NCBI GenBank assembly: GCA_000752675.2
Contig: LM994624.1
Location: 62,001 to 126,000, forward strand
Direction of reading: 5' to 3'
Source: a bacterium OL-1
GTDB taxonomy: Bacteria; Actinomycetota; Coriobacteriia; Coriobacteriales; Atopobiaceae
DNA length: 64,000 bases
A model generated the notes under the pieces. It was not told the origin of the DNA. It worked only from the letters and a program-made list of their open reading frames with translations, and ran no database searches. The position numbers were made by a program, and so were the translations under genes. Below, one piece after another: positions 29,811 through 38,041 of the stretch (position 1 is the stretch's first letter; the number at the start of each line of letters is the position of its first letter).

Positions 29811-32800
29811 CTAGCCCTTCTCGCCAGCATCCTTTTCGGCAAGCTTGCGATCGAGCTTTGCCTGCTTGCGCTTGCTGCGCTTGTAGAGCTCGGGGTGCTC
29901 GCGCTCGCCCTTGGTGCGACGTGCGATAAGCGCAATGCCACCGGCAATGAGCGCTGCGACAGCAATGTCGACGCCGCGGATAATCCCCCACCACGGGGAC
30001 TCCGTCGTCTCCTGCACCGCACCGGGCACCATGCCCTGCATTGCTGAGGAGTTCACCACCGCGTAGGCCAGGTTGTGGATGGCCCTCCGCATGCAAGCTC
30101 GAGCGGTGGGGCTGTCGTAGTCCGAGATGGACCACATGACAGGTGCGTCCATGCACAGGTAGGTATCGCAACCGGCACGCATTGCAAGATCACGGTGGTT
30201 ATTTCCGCTCCAGACCCAGTAGTCAGAGATCACCATGCCCTCGAAGCCCCACTCCTCGCGCAGGATGTCGTGGAGCAGCGCGTAGTTGCAGTGGCCGATC
30301 ATGGTGCCAATGCAGGTCTGCGACGCCATGACCGCGGTGCCCGCACGCATGACCTTCTCGGCAATAGTGCCGGAGTCGTCAGACGTGTACCGCACGGTCT
30401 TTCGGGCCCCCTTGAGCGCGATCTCGAAGGGCCTGAGGTACAGCTCGCGCATGGTCTGCTCGTCAGCCCAGGTGCAGATGAGCTGAGAGCGGCCAGTCTC
30501 CGTGTCGTTGAGCACAAAATGCTTGAGGTAGCAGTACATGCCCTTGTCGCCCGCACCGGACACCACGCGCTCCGCCAGCTTGCCCGTGAGCACGGGGTCC
30601 TCGGAGTAGTACTCGAAGACACGGCCGGAGAAGAACGAGCGGTGCAGGTTGAGGCCAGGCGAGTACCAGCCCGAGATGCCGTGCGCCAGGCCCTCGGTCC
30701 CAATGGACTCGCCCATCCGGTAGAGCAGGTCCTTGTTCCACGTGGCTGCGGCCAGGGGCTGGTAGCCGTACGAGCAGCTCTTGGTCATGTCGTACCCGTG
30801 GTCGGAGCCCTGCACCTTGAGGCCGTTGGCACCGTCCATGTCGATGGTCGACGGAAGGCCAATGGAGTCGATGGCCGAGGTCACGTACGCATCACCCGAG
30901 AAGTTCCGCACGATGTCGGCCTTGTCGGCGTCCCAGTCGATCTGGTCGAGCAGCGCGTCCCACCTGGGGTCGTCGTACGCGGCGCCACGCAGGTCGGACA
31001 CCACAAGGCCATTCTTTGCGCCAGACGTGGGCGCCTCGGCCGCGTAGACCAAGCTGCCCTCGACGTTGCCAAAGCGCGCATCCGTCGCGGGGTCAAAGGT
31101 CACGAAGAGGTCATGGTCCTTAGAGAACTTATCGTCTATGGACTTGGTCGCCTCGTAGACTGGCTGGGTACCGGCCCAATCGGCACGCGAGAGGACCCTC
31201 GACTGGGCGCGCATGTAGTCGCTGCTCTCCTGGAGGCGGTTGGTGGCGGCAACGTACGTCTGGCCGTCCCTCTCCACGGCGTTGCCCTGGTCGTCCAGCG
31301 CGGACTGGGCGTCGCGCTCGGAGCGGCGCGTGTGCTCGGGGTCTGACCCGTCGTACCAGAGGGTCTCGTCCTGCGTGACCGTCGCCTGGCCGATCACCGC
31401 GTGGCTGTTCTCGCGGAGGCTCACCACGTAGTCCCCGGCCTCCAGCACGTAGCAGCCCACGGTCCCGCCGGGGTTCTCGTGCGTGTAGCAATAGGACGCC
31501 ATGTCCTCGCGGTCGAGCGAGAGCTCGAGCGTCTGGGACTGGCCGGGCTGCAGGAGGTCGGTCTTCGCGAAGTCGGCCAGCTGGCACGCGGGCTTCTCGA
31601 TGCCATCCGACCGGTCGAGCCCGGTGTAGGGCGAGGTCACGTACAGCTGCGCCACGTCCTTGCCGGCAACGGAGCCCGTGTTGGTGACCGTCACACGCGC
31701 GACGACGCGCTCGTCGTCGGCGTTCACGGAGTCGAGCGACTGCGAGAAGGCCGTGTACGAGAGGCCGAAGCCGAACGGGAACACCACCGCGTCGTCGTAC
31801 GAGAAGGACGGGTCGACAAGCGCCGCCGTCTCGTAGTAGCGGTAGCCCATGTACACGCCCTCCTGGTACTCGTTGAAGGTGCGCGTGAGCTCCCCGCCGT
31901 CGGTGAGGCTTCCCGACTTGATAGGCAGGTTGTCGTAGGTGTGCAGGCCCACGCTCGCAAACGAGGGGTCCGCCGTGAAGTCCCGCGGCCAGGTGTCGAC
32001 GGTGCGTCCGCTTGGGTTGGCGTCGCCGTCGAGCAGCGCGGAGAGCTCCGCGAAGCCGCGCTCGCTGGGGTGGCCGTAGTGGACGATCGCGTCCGCCTCG
32101 AGGTCGCCCGACATAAGGTCGCCGACCTCCATGGGTGCGGAGCTGACGATGACCACGACGACGGCGCCGCAGATGCGCTTCGCCGCCTTGATGGCGCCCC
32201 GCTCGTTCCCCGAGAGCGCGAGGTAGTGAGGCGTTCCGTCGGAGTAGGCGTCCATCTTCTGGTCCTGCCCCTCCTGGCCGGCACGGGTCACGAACACGAT
32301 GCCCGTGGCCTCGGGCCTCTCGGCGATGCCGTCGTAGATGGAGGGGGCGTACTCGTAGATGCGGCAGTCGCCGCCCAGCACGGAGCCCGCCTTGCCCGCG
32401 GCGGAGGCGCCCTCCGCCTCCTCGAGGGCCTCGGGGTCGCCGGCGGCGCGCATGGCGTCCGCCGCCGAGTTGTCGATCAAGAACTCCGAGAGGCCCTGCT
32501 CGGGGGTCACGGGGTCGACCGACCACTTGGCCGAGCCGCCCGAGGTGAGCTGCCCGTAGATCGGGCTGAGGTAGGCGCGCCCAAATGGCATGACCGTCGA
32601 GCCCTTCGCCAGCGGCAGGACGCCGGAGTTCTTGAGGAGCACCGTGCCCTCGTCCTGGATCTGGGCCGCCACCTTGTAGGCGGCCTCCTTTGCCTGTGCG
32701 GGGTCAGGAGTCTGCGGGGTGGTTCTCGTCATATCGGCGGCTGCGCCAGAGCAGCCGCCAAGGGCCGTGGCGGCCACGGCACCGGCGGCAATTCCACCGG

Positions 32801-32843
32801 TGGCACCAAAAAACTGCCGCCTGGTGATCGTTGTCTCTCGCAC
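29811..32843 (-). CDS. Domain-permuted GH3 glycosidase with Tat lipoprotein signal
   Basis: 1010 residues from a GTG at 32843 with GGAGGAG five bases upstream. The N-terminus TTITRRQFFGATGG is a twin-arginine signal ending in a lipobox, LGGCSG. The usual GH3 order is reversed: the alpha/beta C-domain comes first (DEGTVLLKNSGVLPLAKGST to about VFPFGFGLSYTAF), then an Fn3-like domain (VTVTNTGSVAGKDVAQLYV), then the barrel. The probable nucleophile Asp is in MVISDYWVW; KHFVLNDTETGR is the conserved Lys-His region. The permuted order is known for some ruminococcal and Butyrivibrio beta-glucosidases. A C-terminal membrane helix (VDIAVAALIAGGIALIA) and basic tail follow, so it could be anchored at both ends. 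It forms an operon with the small gene upstream; two bases separate them. Confidence 0.9.
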   Translation of the reverse strand: MRETTITRRQFFGATGGIAAGAVAATALGGCSGAAADMTRTTPQTPDPAQAKEAAYKVAAQIQDEGTVLLKNSGVLPLAKGSTVMPFGRAYLSPIYGQLTSGGSAKWSVDPVTPEQGLSEFLIDNSAADAMRAAGDPEALEEAEGASAAGKAGSVLGGDCRIYEYAPSIYDGIAERPEATGIVFVTRAGQEGQDQKMDAYSDGTPHYLALSGNERGAIKAAKRICGAVVVVIVSSAPMEVGDLMSGDLEADAIVHYGHPSERGFAELSALLDGDANPSGRTVDTWPRDFTADPSFASVGLHTYDNLPIKSGSLTDGGELTRTFNEYQEGVYMGYRYYETAALVDPSFSYDDAVVFPFGFGLSYTAFSQSLDSVNADDERVVARVTVTNTGSVAGKDVAQLYVTSPYTGLDRSDGIEKPACQLADFAKTDLLQPGQSQTLELSLDREDMASYCYTHENPGGTVGCYVLEAGDYVVSLRENSHAVIGQATVTQDETLWYDGSDPEHTRRSERDAQSALDDQGNAVERDGQTYVAATNRLQESSDYMRAQSRVLSRADWAGTQPVYEATKSIDDKFSKDHDLFVTFDPATDARFGNVEGSLVYAAEAPTSGAKNGLVVSDLRGAAYDDPRWDALLDQIDWDADKADIVRNFSGDAYVTSAIDSIGLPSTIDMDGANGLKVQGSDHGYDMTKSCSYGYQPLAAATWNKDLLYRMGESIGTEGLAHGISGWYSPGLNLHRSFFSGRVFEYYSEDPVLTGKLAERVVSGAGDKGMYCYLKHFVLNDTETGRSQLICTWADEQTMRELYLRPFEIALKGARKTVRYTSDDSGTIAEKVMRAGTAVMASQTCIGTMIGHCNYALLHDILREEWGFEGMVISDYWVWSGNNHRDLAMRAGCDTYLCMDAPVMWSISDYDSPTARACMRRAIHNLAYAVVNSSAMQGMVPGAVQETTESPWWGIIRGVDIAVAALIAGGIALIARRTKGEREHPELYKRSKRKQAKLDRKLAEKDAGEKG

Positions 32844-32845
32844 GG

Positions 32846-33115
32846 CTACTCCTCCCCCTCGGTGACCTGCACGTTGTAATAGCTCGAATCCCATGCCGTC
32901 TTGTCGTTGGGCGTCTCCACGTAGGTCTCGCCCTTGCCCAGGAAGGTATCGAGCGTGGAGCCAAGCGTGACGCCCGCCATGGTGGCGAGGATGGCGACGA
33001 GCGCCACGATCACCATGGGGATGATGAGCAGGACCCTGAACTTGGTGTTTGACATCTTGAGCTTTGCGGCCCCCTTGGCCGCAGGCGCGGTCTGCGCCGT
33101 TTTGTCGTGTGGCAT
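32846..33115 (-). CDS. Small membrane protein, detached N-terminal part of GH3 family
   Basis: 89 residues; ATG after GGAGG. One membrane helix (RVLLIIPMVIVALVAILAT) is followed by STLDTFLGKGETYVETPND and TAWDSSYYNVQ. The last motifs normally form the N-terminal stretch of membrane-anchored permuted GH3 enzymes, just before the domain that here begins the next gene. It looks like the original N-terminus, now a separate protein (from memory of the family; not aligned here). Confidence 0.75.
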   Translation of the reverse strand: MPHDKTAQTAPAAKGAAKLKMSNTKFRVLLIIPMVIVALVAILATMAGVTLGSTLDTFLGKGETYVETPNDKTAWDSSYYNVQVTEGEE

Positions 33116-33308
33116 TGTTCCTCCCCCTTCTTTGCCGTCCCCGCGGACGGCTTCCGACAAGCGCAGGGTATTGCGCGACATGCCAATGCGCGACAGACGG
33201 CGCGTTTGGTGCGCCAAGTGACAAAACCGGAAGCGGTATGCCAGTGGCGGCGTCTCGGGGATACCCCCTTGGCTCAACCGTTAAGATTCCTGCAGGGGGG
33301 GAGATCGT

Positions 33309-34016
33309 ATGTATCGGATACTCATCGTCGAGGACGAGCCGGACGCCGCGGCGGCGCTGCGCGACGCCATCAGGCGCTATGGCAACGAGCATGCGGAGCA
33401 GTTCCAGGTCGGCTGGATGAGAAACACCATCGACCTGGATGAACCCGCTTTTGACCTTATCTTCATGGATATTGACCTAGGCATTGAGAATGGCATGGAT
33501 GCTGCGCGCGAGATTCGCGAGTTCGACCGCTCGACGCCCATCATCTTTGTCACTAACCTTGCCCAGTACGCCATTCAGGGCTACGAGGTCAATGCACTGG
33601 ACTTCATTGTGAAGCCCTTCACGTATGGGAGCTTCTCCCTGCGGATGGATCGCGCAATGGAGGTCCTACGCAGGCGAGAGGGCCGATCAATCTCCATCCA
33701 GACCCGAGACGGACTCCGCATCTTCCCCGCCTCCAGCCTGGTGCGCGTCTGGATGCATGGTCACGACGTCAACTATGGGCTCTCGGATGGCAGCGCGGAA
33801 GCGGTACGCGGAAGTCTGAGAGAGACCGAGGCAACGCTTGGAGGGACACCGTTTCTCAAGATTTCCTCTGGATGCATCATCAACATGGCACACGTGCGCG
33901 GTGTGAGGGACTCGGCTATCACGTTATCCGATGGGAGCGTCTGCTACATAAGTCGAGCCAATAAGCGTCGGTGCCTGGAAGAGATCTCCCGCTACCTAGG
34001 CGGAGGTGGCGCATGA
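33309..34016 (+). CDS. LytTR-family response regulator
   Basis: 235 residues. The receiver domain has acidic residues EDEP and phosphoacceptor Asp in IFMDIDLG, with Lys in DFIVKPF. The C-terminal LytTR DNA-binding domain spans about 135-230 (FLKISSGCIINMAHVRGV is typical). It is followed with a four-base overlap by its sensor kinase and is divergent from the GH3 operon, which is a possible target. The start ATG follows GGGGGGAG. Confidence 0.93.
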   Translation: MYRILIVEDEPDAAAALRDAIRRYGNEHAEQFQVGWMRNTIDLDEPAFDLIFMDIDLGIENGMDAAREIREFDRSTPIIFVTNLAQYAIQGYEVNALDFIVKPFTYGSFSLRMDRAMEVLRRREGRSISIQTRDGLRIFPASSLVRVWMHGHDVNYGLSDGSAEAVRGSLRETEATLGGTPFLKISSGCIINMAHVRGVRDSAITLSDGSVCYISRANKRRCLEEISRYLGGGGA

Positions 34017-35410
34017 TGCCCGCGAGCCCCGCGTTGATCGCGTCAACGCTGTTCCTGTTACTTTTTCCTGTCGCAGAAATCGTTGCACCGGTGCTCATGC
34101 TTGCGGCAGCGCGTCCCCGAAGAGAGCCGTTCGCGCGGCGCGCAGCGATTGTCTTTGGTGTTGTCGCAGTGGTTGCGCTTGTGGTCTCGCCTCTTGCCTA
34201 TTTCACCATTATGGGCTCCGCAGACCCCGAGGGATACAACCGCATCTATTCTCTCGCTAGTTCAGTAGTCATTCTTGTGTCTCTGGTTCCCATAGCCATG
34301 TCCCTCTACGAGACCTCCGTATGGCAGGCACTGTTCTGCGCGGGCGCAGGCTATACCATACAGAACCTTGCAAGCGGAACTAGAGAGTTTCTCAAGCTCC
34401 TGCTCTCGCACTACCTTGGAATCTCGGCGGGCTTCTCGATGCAGACGGGAATAAACGTAGAGAATGCGCCCGCTACTGCCTTCATTACGTTCTTTCCCGT
34501 GCTGCTTGTTTACACGATTGCATACCTCGCATTTATCCGCCCCGCACGGCGGGAAAGCCTGGGCAACGTCGAGGATCACGGAATGCTTGTCGTACTTATC
34601 CTGGTAATACTGGTGGTCATCTCGTTTGACGTTCTCATAAAGAGTTTGGGCAACGTCACCGGGTTTCCCGCGCTTGTTGCACTGCGCGGCGTGCATGGCG
34701 TTGTGTGCTGCTTTGTCCTCTTTGTGCAGTTCGAAATCTTGAGCAAGCGCAGTCTTGAGCTCGAGCTGGCACAGAACCAGCGCATTGCCTCCGAGCGCGA
34801 GCGGCAGTACCAGCTGTCTCGCGCCAACATCGACGCAATCAACGTGAAGTGCCACGACATCAGGCACCAGATCCACCAGGCGGCCACCGGAGGCAAGGCG
34901 GTCGACCCAGAGTTCTTGGCAAGCGTCGAGCGCGAGGTTGCAGTCTACGATTCCCAAGCAAAGACTGGCAACGAGGCCTTGGATACAATTCTCACCGAAA
35001 AGGGCCTGCTTTGCGAGCGGGAGGGCATATCTCTTAGCGTTATTGCTGACGGCAGCGCGCTCGTAGCGCTCAGTCCCTCGGAAGTCTATTCGCTCTTTGG
35101 GAACGCGCTGGACAACGCCATCGAGGCCGTCTGCGCGTTGGCCGATCCCGGCCAACGTAGCATATCCCTGACCGTAAGGCAAATTGGAAGCTTGGCGACT
35201 ATCCATGTTGAGAACTATCTCGCTGGAGAGGCGCACTTCTCCGACGGGATTCCCCAGACCAGCAAACACGACTCGCAACAGCACGGCTTTGGCACACGTT
35301 CGATGCGCGAGATCGTAGAGCGACACGGCGGAACGCTCACGTTTGGACAACGCGGCCGCACCTTTACCGTTGACGCCATGATTCCGGCGCCGTTGGAGAG
35401 AAAAGGATAG
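34013..35410 (+). CDS. GHKL sensor histidine kinase (AgrC-like)
   Basis: 465 residues from ATG 34013, which overlaps the regulator stop (ATGA) and follows GGAGG by six bases. About seven membrane segments (1-225) form the sensor. The phosphoacceptor His is in NVKCHDIRHQIHQA, and the ATP-binding domain has GNALDNAIEAVCAL and HGFGTRSMREIVERHGGTL. This is the class that pairs with LytTR regulators and often senses peptides. No peptide precursor gene was recognised beside it. Confidence 0.92.
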   Translation: MMPASPALIASTLFLLLFPVAEIVAPVLMLAAARPRREPFARRAAIVFGVVAVVALVVSPLAYFTIMGSADPEGYNRIYSLASSVVILVSLVPIAMSLYETSVWQALFCAGAGYTIQNLASGTREFLKLLLSHYLGISAGFSMQTGINVENAPATAFITFFPVLLVYTIAYLAFIRPARRESLGNVEDHGMLVVLILVILVVISFDVLIKSLGNVTGFPALVALRGVHGVVCCFVLFVQFEILSKRSLELELAQNQRIASERERQYQLSRANIDAINVKCHDIRHQIHQAATGGKAVDPEFLASVEREVAVYDSQAKTGNEALDTILTEKGLLCEREGISLSVIADGSALVALSPSEVYSLFGNALDNAIEAVCALADPGQRSISLTVRQIGSLATIHVENYLAGEAHFSDGIPQTSKHDSQQHGFGTRSMREIVERHGGTLTFGQRGRTFTVDAMIPAPLERKG

Positions 35411-35452
35411 GCGGGCAAAAGTAAACGTGAGCTTTGGGGCCCAAAAGTGCAT

Positions 35453-35686
35453 CGAACTCACCTTCGTTACACAGAACCGGGGTCTCCATGCATCGAAATG
35501 GCCTTCGTTACACCCAGTTTTTGTGATGAAGTAATTAGGCTTCCTATATCTTGTGCTATATAAAACTTTTAACATCAATATGTTGTGTGTCAAATGGCTT
35601 CATACTTGGACATTCGCCAATATTACGTGTAACGAAGGCGAGTTCGGCGCAACGAAGCCAATTCTTGTGTAACGAAGGTGAGTTCG
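35453..35686. repeat. Paired inverted repeat element A
   Basis: Two direct copies of a 21-bp unit (35453-35473 and 35494-35514, 41 apart) face two inverted copies (35626-35646 and 35666-35686, 40 apart) across an AT-rich core of ~110 bases. The outermost copies (core CTCACCTTCGTTACACA) are identical in inverse orientation; inner copies diverge. The core has no convincing reading frame. See element B at 55921-56166. Confidence 0.85.
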
Positions 35687-35802
35687 GCGCAACGCGCGAC
35701 CGTCTACACGGCGCACCGCTCGCTTCCAAGGCCCAACATTGGGGGCGCCGGCCCCACATGCCGCGCATACAATGAAACGAGTCACAACCACGGGAGGTAC
35801 CC

Positions 35803-36363
35803 ATGAAGCTTCTCATCGCATCCGACATCCACGGCGCAGCCGACTGGTGCGCGCGCCTCATGGACGCCATCGGCGCCGAGAACCCCGACCGCGTGGTTCT
35901 TCTCGGCGATTTGCTCTACCACGGGCCGAGAAACGACCTTCCCGAGGACTACGCGCCCAAGAAGGTCATCGGCATGCTCAACGGCATTGCCGAGAAGGTC
36001 ATCGCCGTGCGCGGCAACTGCGAGGCCGAGGTCGACCAGATGGTGCTCGACTTCCCGTGCATGGCCGAGTACAACATCCTGCTTGACCCAGAGGCTAACG
36101 ACGGGGCGGGGATGACCATCTTCCTCACGCACGGACACGTGTGGGGGCCGGGGATTCACAACTCGGTCGACGTATGGCCCGAGCTGCCGCAGGGTTCGGC
36201 GCTGGTATACGGGCACACGCATAAGAAGGTTAACCAAACGAGTGACTCGCACCCAGGAATCACCGTGTTCAACCCGGGTTCGGTTGGCATTCCTAAGGAC
36301 GGGACTCACAGCTATGGCGTCTATGAGGACGGCCACTTTGAGTTCCGCGTGTGGGACGAGTAG
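35803..36363 (+). CDS. yfcE: YfcE-like metallophosphodiesterase
   Basis: 186 residues. Calcineurin-like metal ligands are visible as ASDIHGA, LGDLLYHGPRND, RGNCE, LTHGHVWG and VYGHTHKK. YfcE/MJ0936-type enzymes hydrolyse phosphodiesters in vitro; the natural substrate is not settled. The ATG follows GGGAGG. It is a single gene with its own terminator. Confidence 0.92.
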   Translation: MKLLIASDIHGAADWCARLMDAIGAENPDRVVLLGDLLYHGPRNDLPEDYAPKKVIGMLNGIAEKVIAVRGNCEAEVDQMVLDFPCMAEYNILLDPEANDGAGMTIFLTHGHVWGPGIHNSVDVWPELPQGSALVYGHTHKKVNQTSDSHPGITVFNPGSVGIPKDGTHSYGVYEDGHFEFRVWDE

Positions 36364-36386
36364 TACGGACGCATACCCGCAAACGC

Positions 36387-36424
36387 AACGGCGCCCAGAG
36401 CGGATCCGCTCTGGGCGCCGTTTT
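36387..36424 (+). terminator. Terminator of the phosphodiesterase gene
   Basis: A near-perfect palindrome with stem ACGGCGCCCAGAGCGG and complement is followed by TTTT. It may also stop transcripts of the opposing membrane protein gene ending at 36452. Confidence 0.92.
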
Positions 36425-36451
36425 CGATCGAACTTCTATAGTTCTCTTCCT

Positions 36452-36799
36452 CTATGCTTGCGCTTTCTTGAGCTGAGAGTAGCCAACAAAGCACAGAATC
36501 ATTTCGGCAATAACGAAGAAGAAGTACGGGATGAAGAGCACCATGGCCACTGCATATAGAATGCCAGCCGTAAGCGCAAAGGCCGACTTCTTCAAAAACG
36601 TCGCGAGAGCATTGAACACCACAGCAAGAGCAACCAATACCAGGTGCGGTATAACCATAGCTGTTGCAACTGCGGCTCCAAGCTGTTCAGACGAGCTCCC
36701 CGACCCCGCGTTTGCCCCTGACCAGTAAACCAGGCTATACACCAGATACGCCGCTCCAATAATCAGGGCGATAAGCAGAGGCTTGTTGATCTTCTTCAT
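36452..36799 (-). CDS. Small polytopic membrane protein
   Basis: 115 residues with three or four hydrophobic segments (LLIALIIGAAYLVYSLVYW; VIPHLVLVALAVVFNALATF; LTAGILYAVAMVLFIPYFFF). No family recognised. The ATG at 36799 has GGAG upstream. It follows a DUF5067-like lipoprotein gene by 51 bases and is probably cotranscribed. Confidence 0.75.
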   Translation of the reverse strand: MKKINKPLLIALIIGAAYLVYSLVYWSGANAGSGSSSEQLGAAVATAMVIPHLVLVALAVVFNALATFLKKSAFALTAGILYAVAMVLFIPYFFFVIAEMILCFVGYSQLKKAQA

Positions 36800-36850
36800 G
36801 TGGACTCCAGTCTGGCTCCGCATGCCTTGATGGGCATCCGAGCCATGAAT

Positions 36851-37351
36851 CTATGAGAGCGCGAATGTCTGCTGGGCAACGGGCGTCTTGTCAAGAGAAA
36901 CGAGCGGGTAAACCTCCACCTCGACATCAGACGTTCCCGAGACCGAATAGACCAGCGTTGCCTGCGTCGAGACGCCCGGCTTGACGTTCGTGGTGTACCC
37001 GCTCGTGTCAACGCTAGTGCTAATGGCCATATCGCGCTGGACGCCATCTTGGTAGACCTCGACGTTTGCCATGGTTGCCAGAGACTGGGCCTCATCAGAG
37101 TTGTTCGTGAACGTAAAGGTAATATCCACCGTTGGGTTGCCTTCGTAGTCGGTGTCTTGTGTGCAGCTGTCGATGGTTACCGAGAAGTCCTGCTCTGCCG
37201 TCTGCGCTTTCTCGGCAGGTTGTGACTGCTCCTGCTGGGAGGAAGCCTCACTGGTTGTCGAGCCTGAGGTGCTGGATGAAGACCCACAACCGGCAAGGGC
37301 CATCGTGAGAGCCATGGCTGCCGCGGCCACACAAACTGTTGTCTTTCTCAT
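36851..37351 (-). CDS. DUF5067-like lipoprotein
   Basis: 166 residues. The signal peptide ends in the lipobox LAGCGSS; a Ser/Gln/Glu-rich linker (SSQQEQSQPAEKAQTAEQ) follows, then an immunoglobulin-like domain (TVDITFTFTNNSDEAQSLAT; TNVKPGVSTQATLVYSV) as in DUF5067/DUF4352 proteins. It is exposed on the cell surface; function unknown. The ATG at 37351 is favoured since GGGAG lies five bases upstream. Confidence 0.82.
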   Translation of the reverse strand: MRKTTVCVAAAAMALTMALAGCGSSSSTSGSTTSEASSQQEQSQPAEKAQTAEQDFSVTIDSCTQDTDYEGNPTVDITFTFTNNSDEAQSLATMANVEVYQDGVQRDMAISTSVDTSGYTTNVKPGVSTQATLVYSVSGTSDVEVEVYPLVSLDKTPVAQQTFALS

Positions 37352-37485
37352 TGTCACTCCCTTGGTCAGAACGGATATCAGCCGGGTCCGTGGACGTTGG
37401 GCGCTGACAAAACTGTCAGATTGGCCCGAGCAACCTAACCCGGCCTCGCATGACTTGAGATACTAAGAACGCCGCAGAGTGCCTT

Positions 37486-38017
37486 CATTAGCTGGCAGCT
37501 AAATCACTGCGGACGGTCTTGCGAATGGCAGTCGCCGCGGGGCTTTCCGGGCATGATGGTCCGCTCGCCGCGCTCCCAAAGGAGATCGTCGCACTGCTCG
37601 ACACCCAAGCCGTGGTAAAGCGCATACGCAACAATCAGGTCTCTACGGCAATCCGGACGCAGTCGGCACACGCCACCACGTTCAAGCAGCTCAGAGGCAT
37701 CGTGAATCCCCAGCTGCATCCCAAAGGCAAGCTGCAGCAGCTTGTCGCGCGAGGCACGTCTGGTGCCAGCAAGAATCTGGTACGCGAAAGTTTGATTAAG
37801 GCGGCTCCGGTGGATGGCGTCGTTTCTCGGCATGCCACCTGCCGCCAAGCGGTCGTACGCCCATGCCGAGAGGCCTCGCTCGTCGAAGGATGCGCAGGCC
37901 AGGACCTCGTCGAGGTCTGCGTCGCGCGCTATGGCATGCCAGGAATCTTCCACGTCCGCCTCCATCCGCAATGGATGGTGGCAAAGCGCCGGGGCGCTTT
38001 CATTAGCTTGCTGCTAA
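37486..38017. repeat. Direct copies of a palindrome flanking an HTH gene
   Basis: CATTAGCTGGCAGCTAA (37486-37502) and CATTAGCTTGCTGCTAA (38001-38017) differ at two positions and lie directly after the stop and upstream of the start of the HTH gene. Each contains TTAGC-N5-GCTAA. The upstream copy could be an autoregulatory operator. Confidence 0.8.
37504..37953 (-). CDS. HTH protein, paralogue of the kinase-linked regulator
   Basis: 149 residues. The central part (HRSRLNQTFAYQILAGTRRA then RDKLLQLAFGMQLGIHDASE) matches the HTH protein encoded at 39283-39744 along its length, including RRDLIVAYALYHGLGVEQCDD against RRDAIIIFCLEHGMSRAQTDD. It is a Cro/CI-type DNA-binding fold by pattern. The GTG at 37953 has GGAGG five bases upstream; the ATG at 37965 lacks a ribosome site. 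It lies 88 bases after the Ser/Thr kinase gene, so HTH, kinase and HTH are neighbours. Confidence 0.72.
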   Translation of the reverse strand: MEDSWHAIARDADLDEVLACASFDERGLSAWAYDRLAAGGMPRNDAIHRSRLNQTFAYQILAGTRRASRDKLLQLAFGMQLGIHDASELLERGGVCRLRPDCRRDLIVAYALYHGLGVEQCDDLLWERGERTIMPGKPRGDCHSQDRPQ

Positions 38018-38041
38018 CATAGCCGGCGAAAAGCTTCGCAA

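Noticed and set aside
33277-33285. LytTR binding site before the response regulator
   Set aside because: ACCGTTAAG fits one half-site, but no second copy about 21 bases away was found.
35453-35686. CRISPR array at element A (and B)
   Set aside because: Only two copies per side, with gaps of 17-20 bases and inverted pairs; there are no cas genes.
37486-37502. CIRCE heat-shock element
   Set aside because: Only TTAGC/GCTAA match; the full TTAGCACTC-N9-GAGTGCTAA is absent and the gene is not a chaperone.
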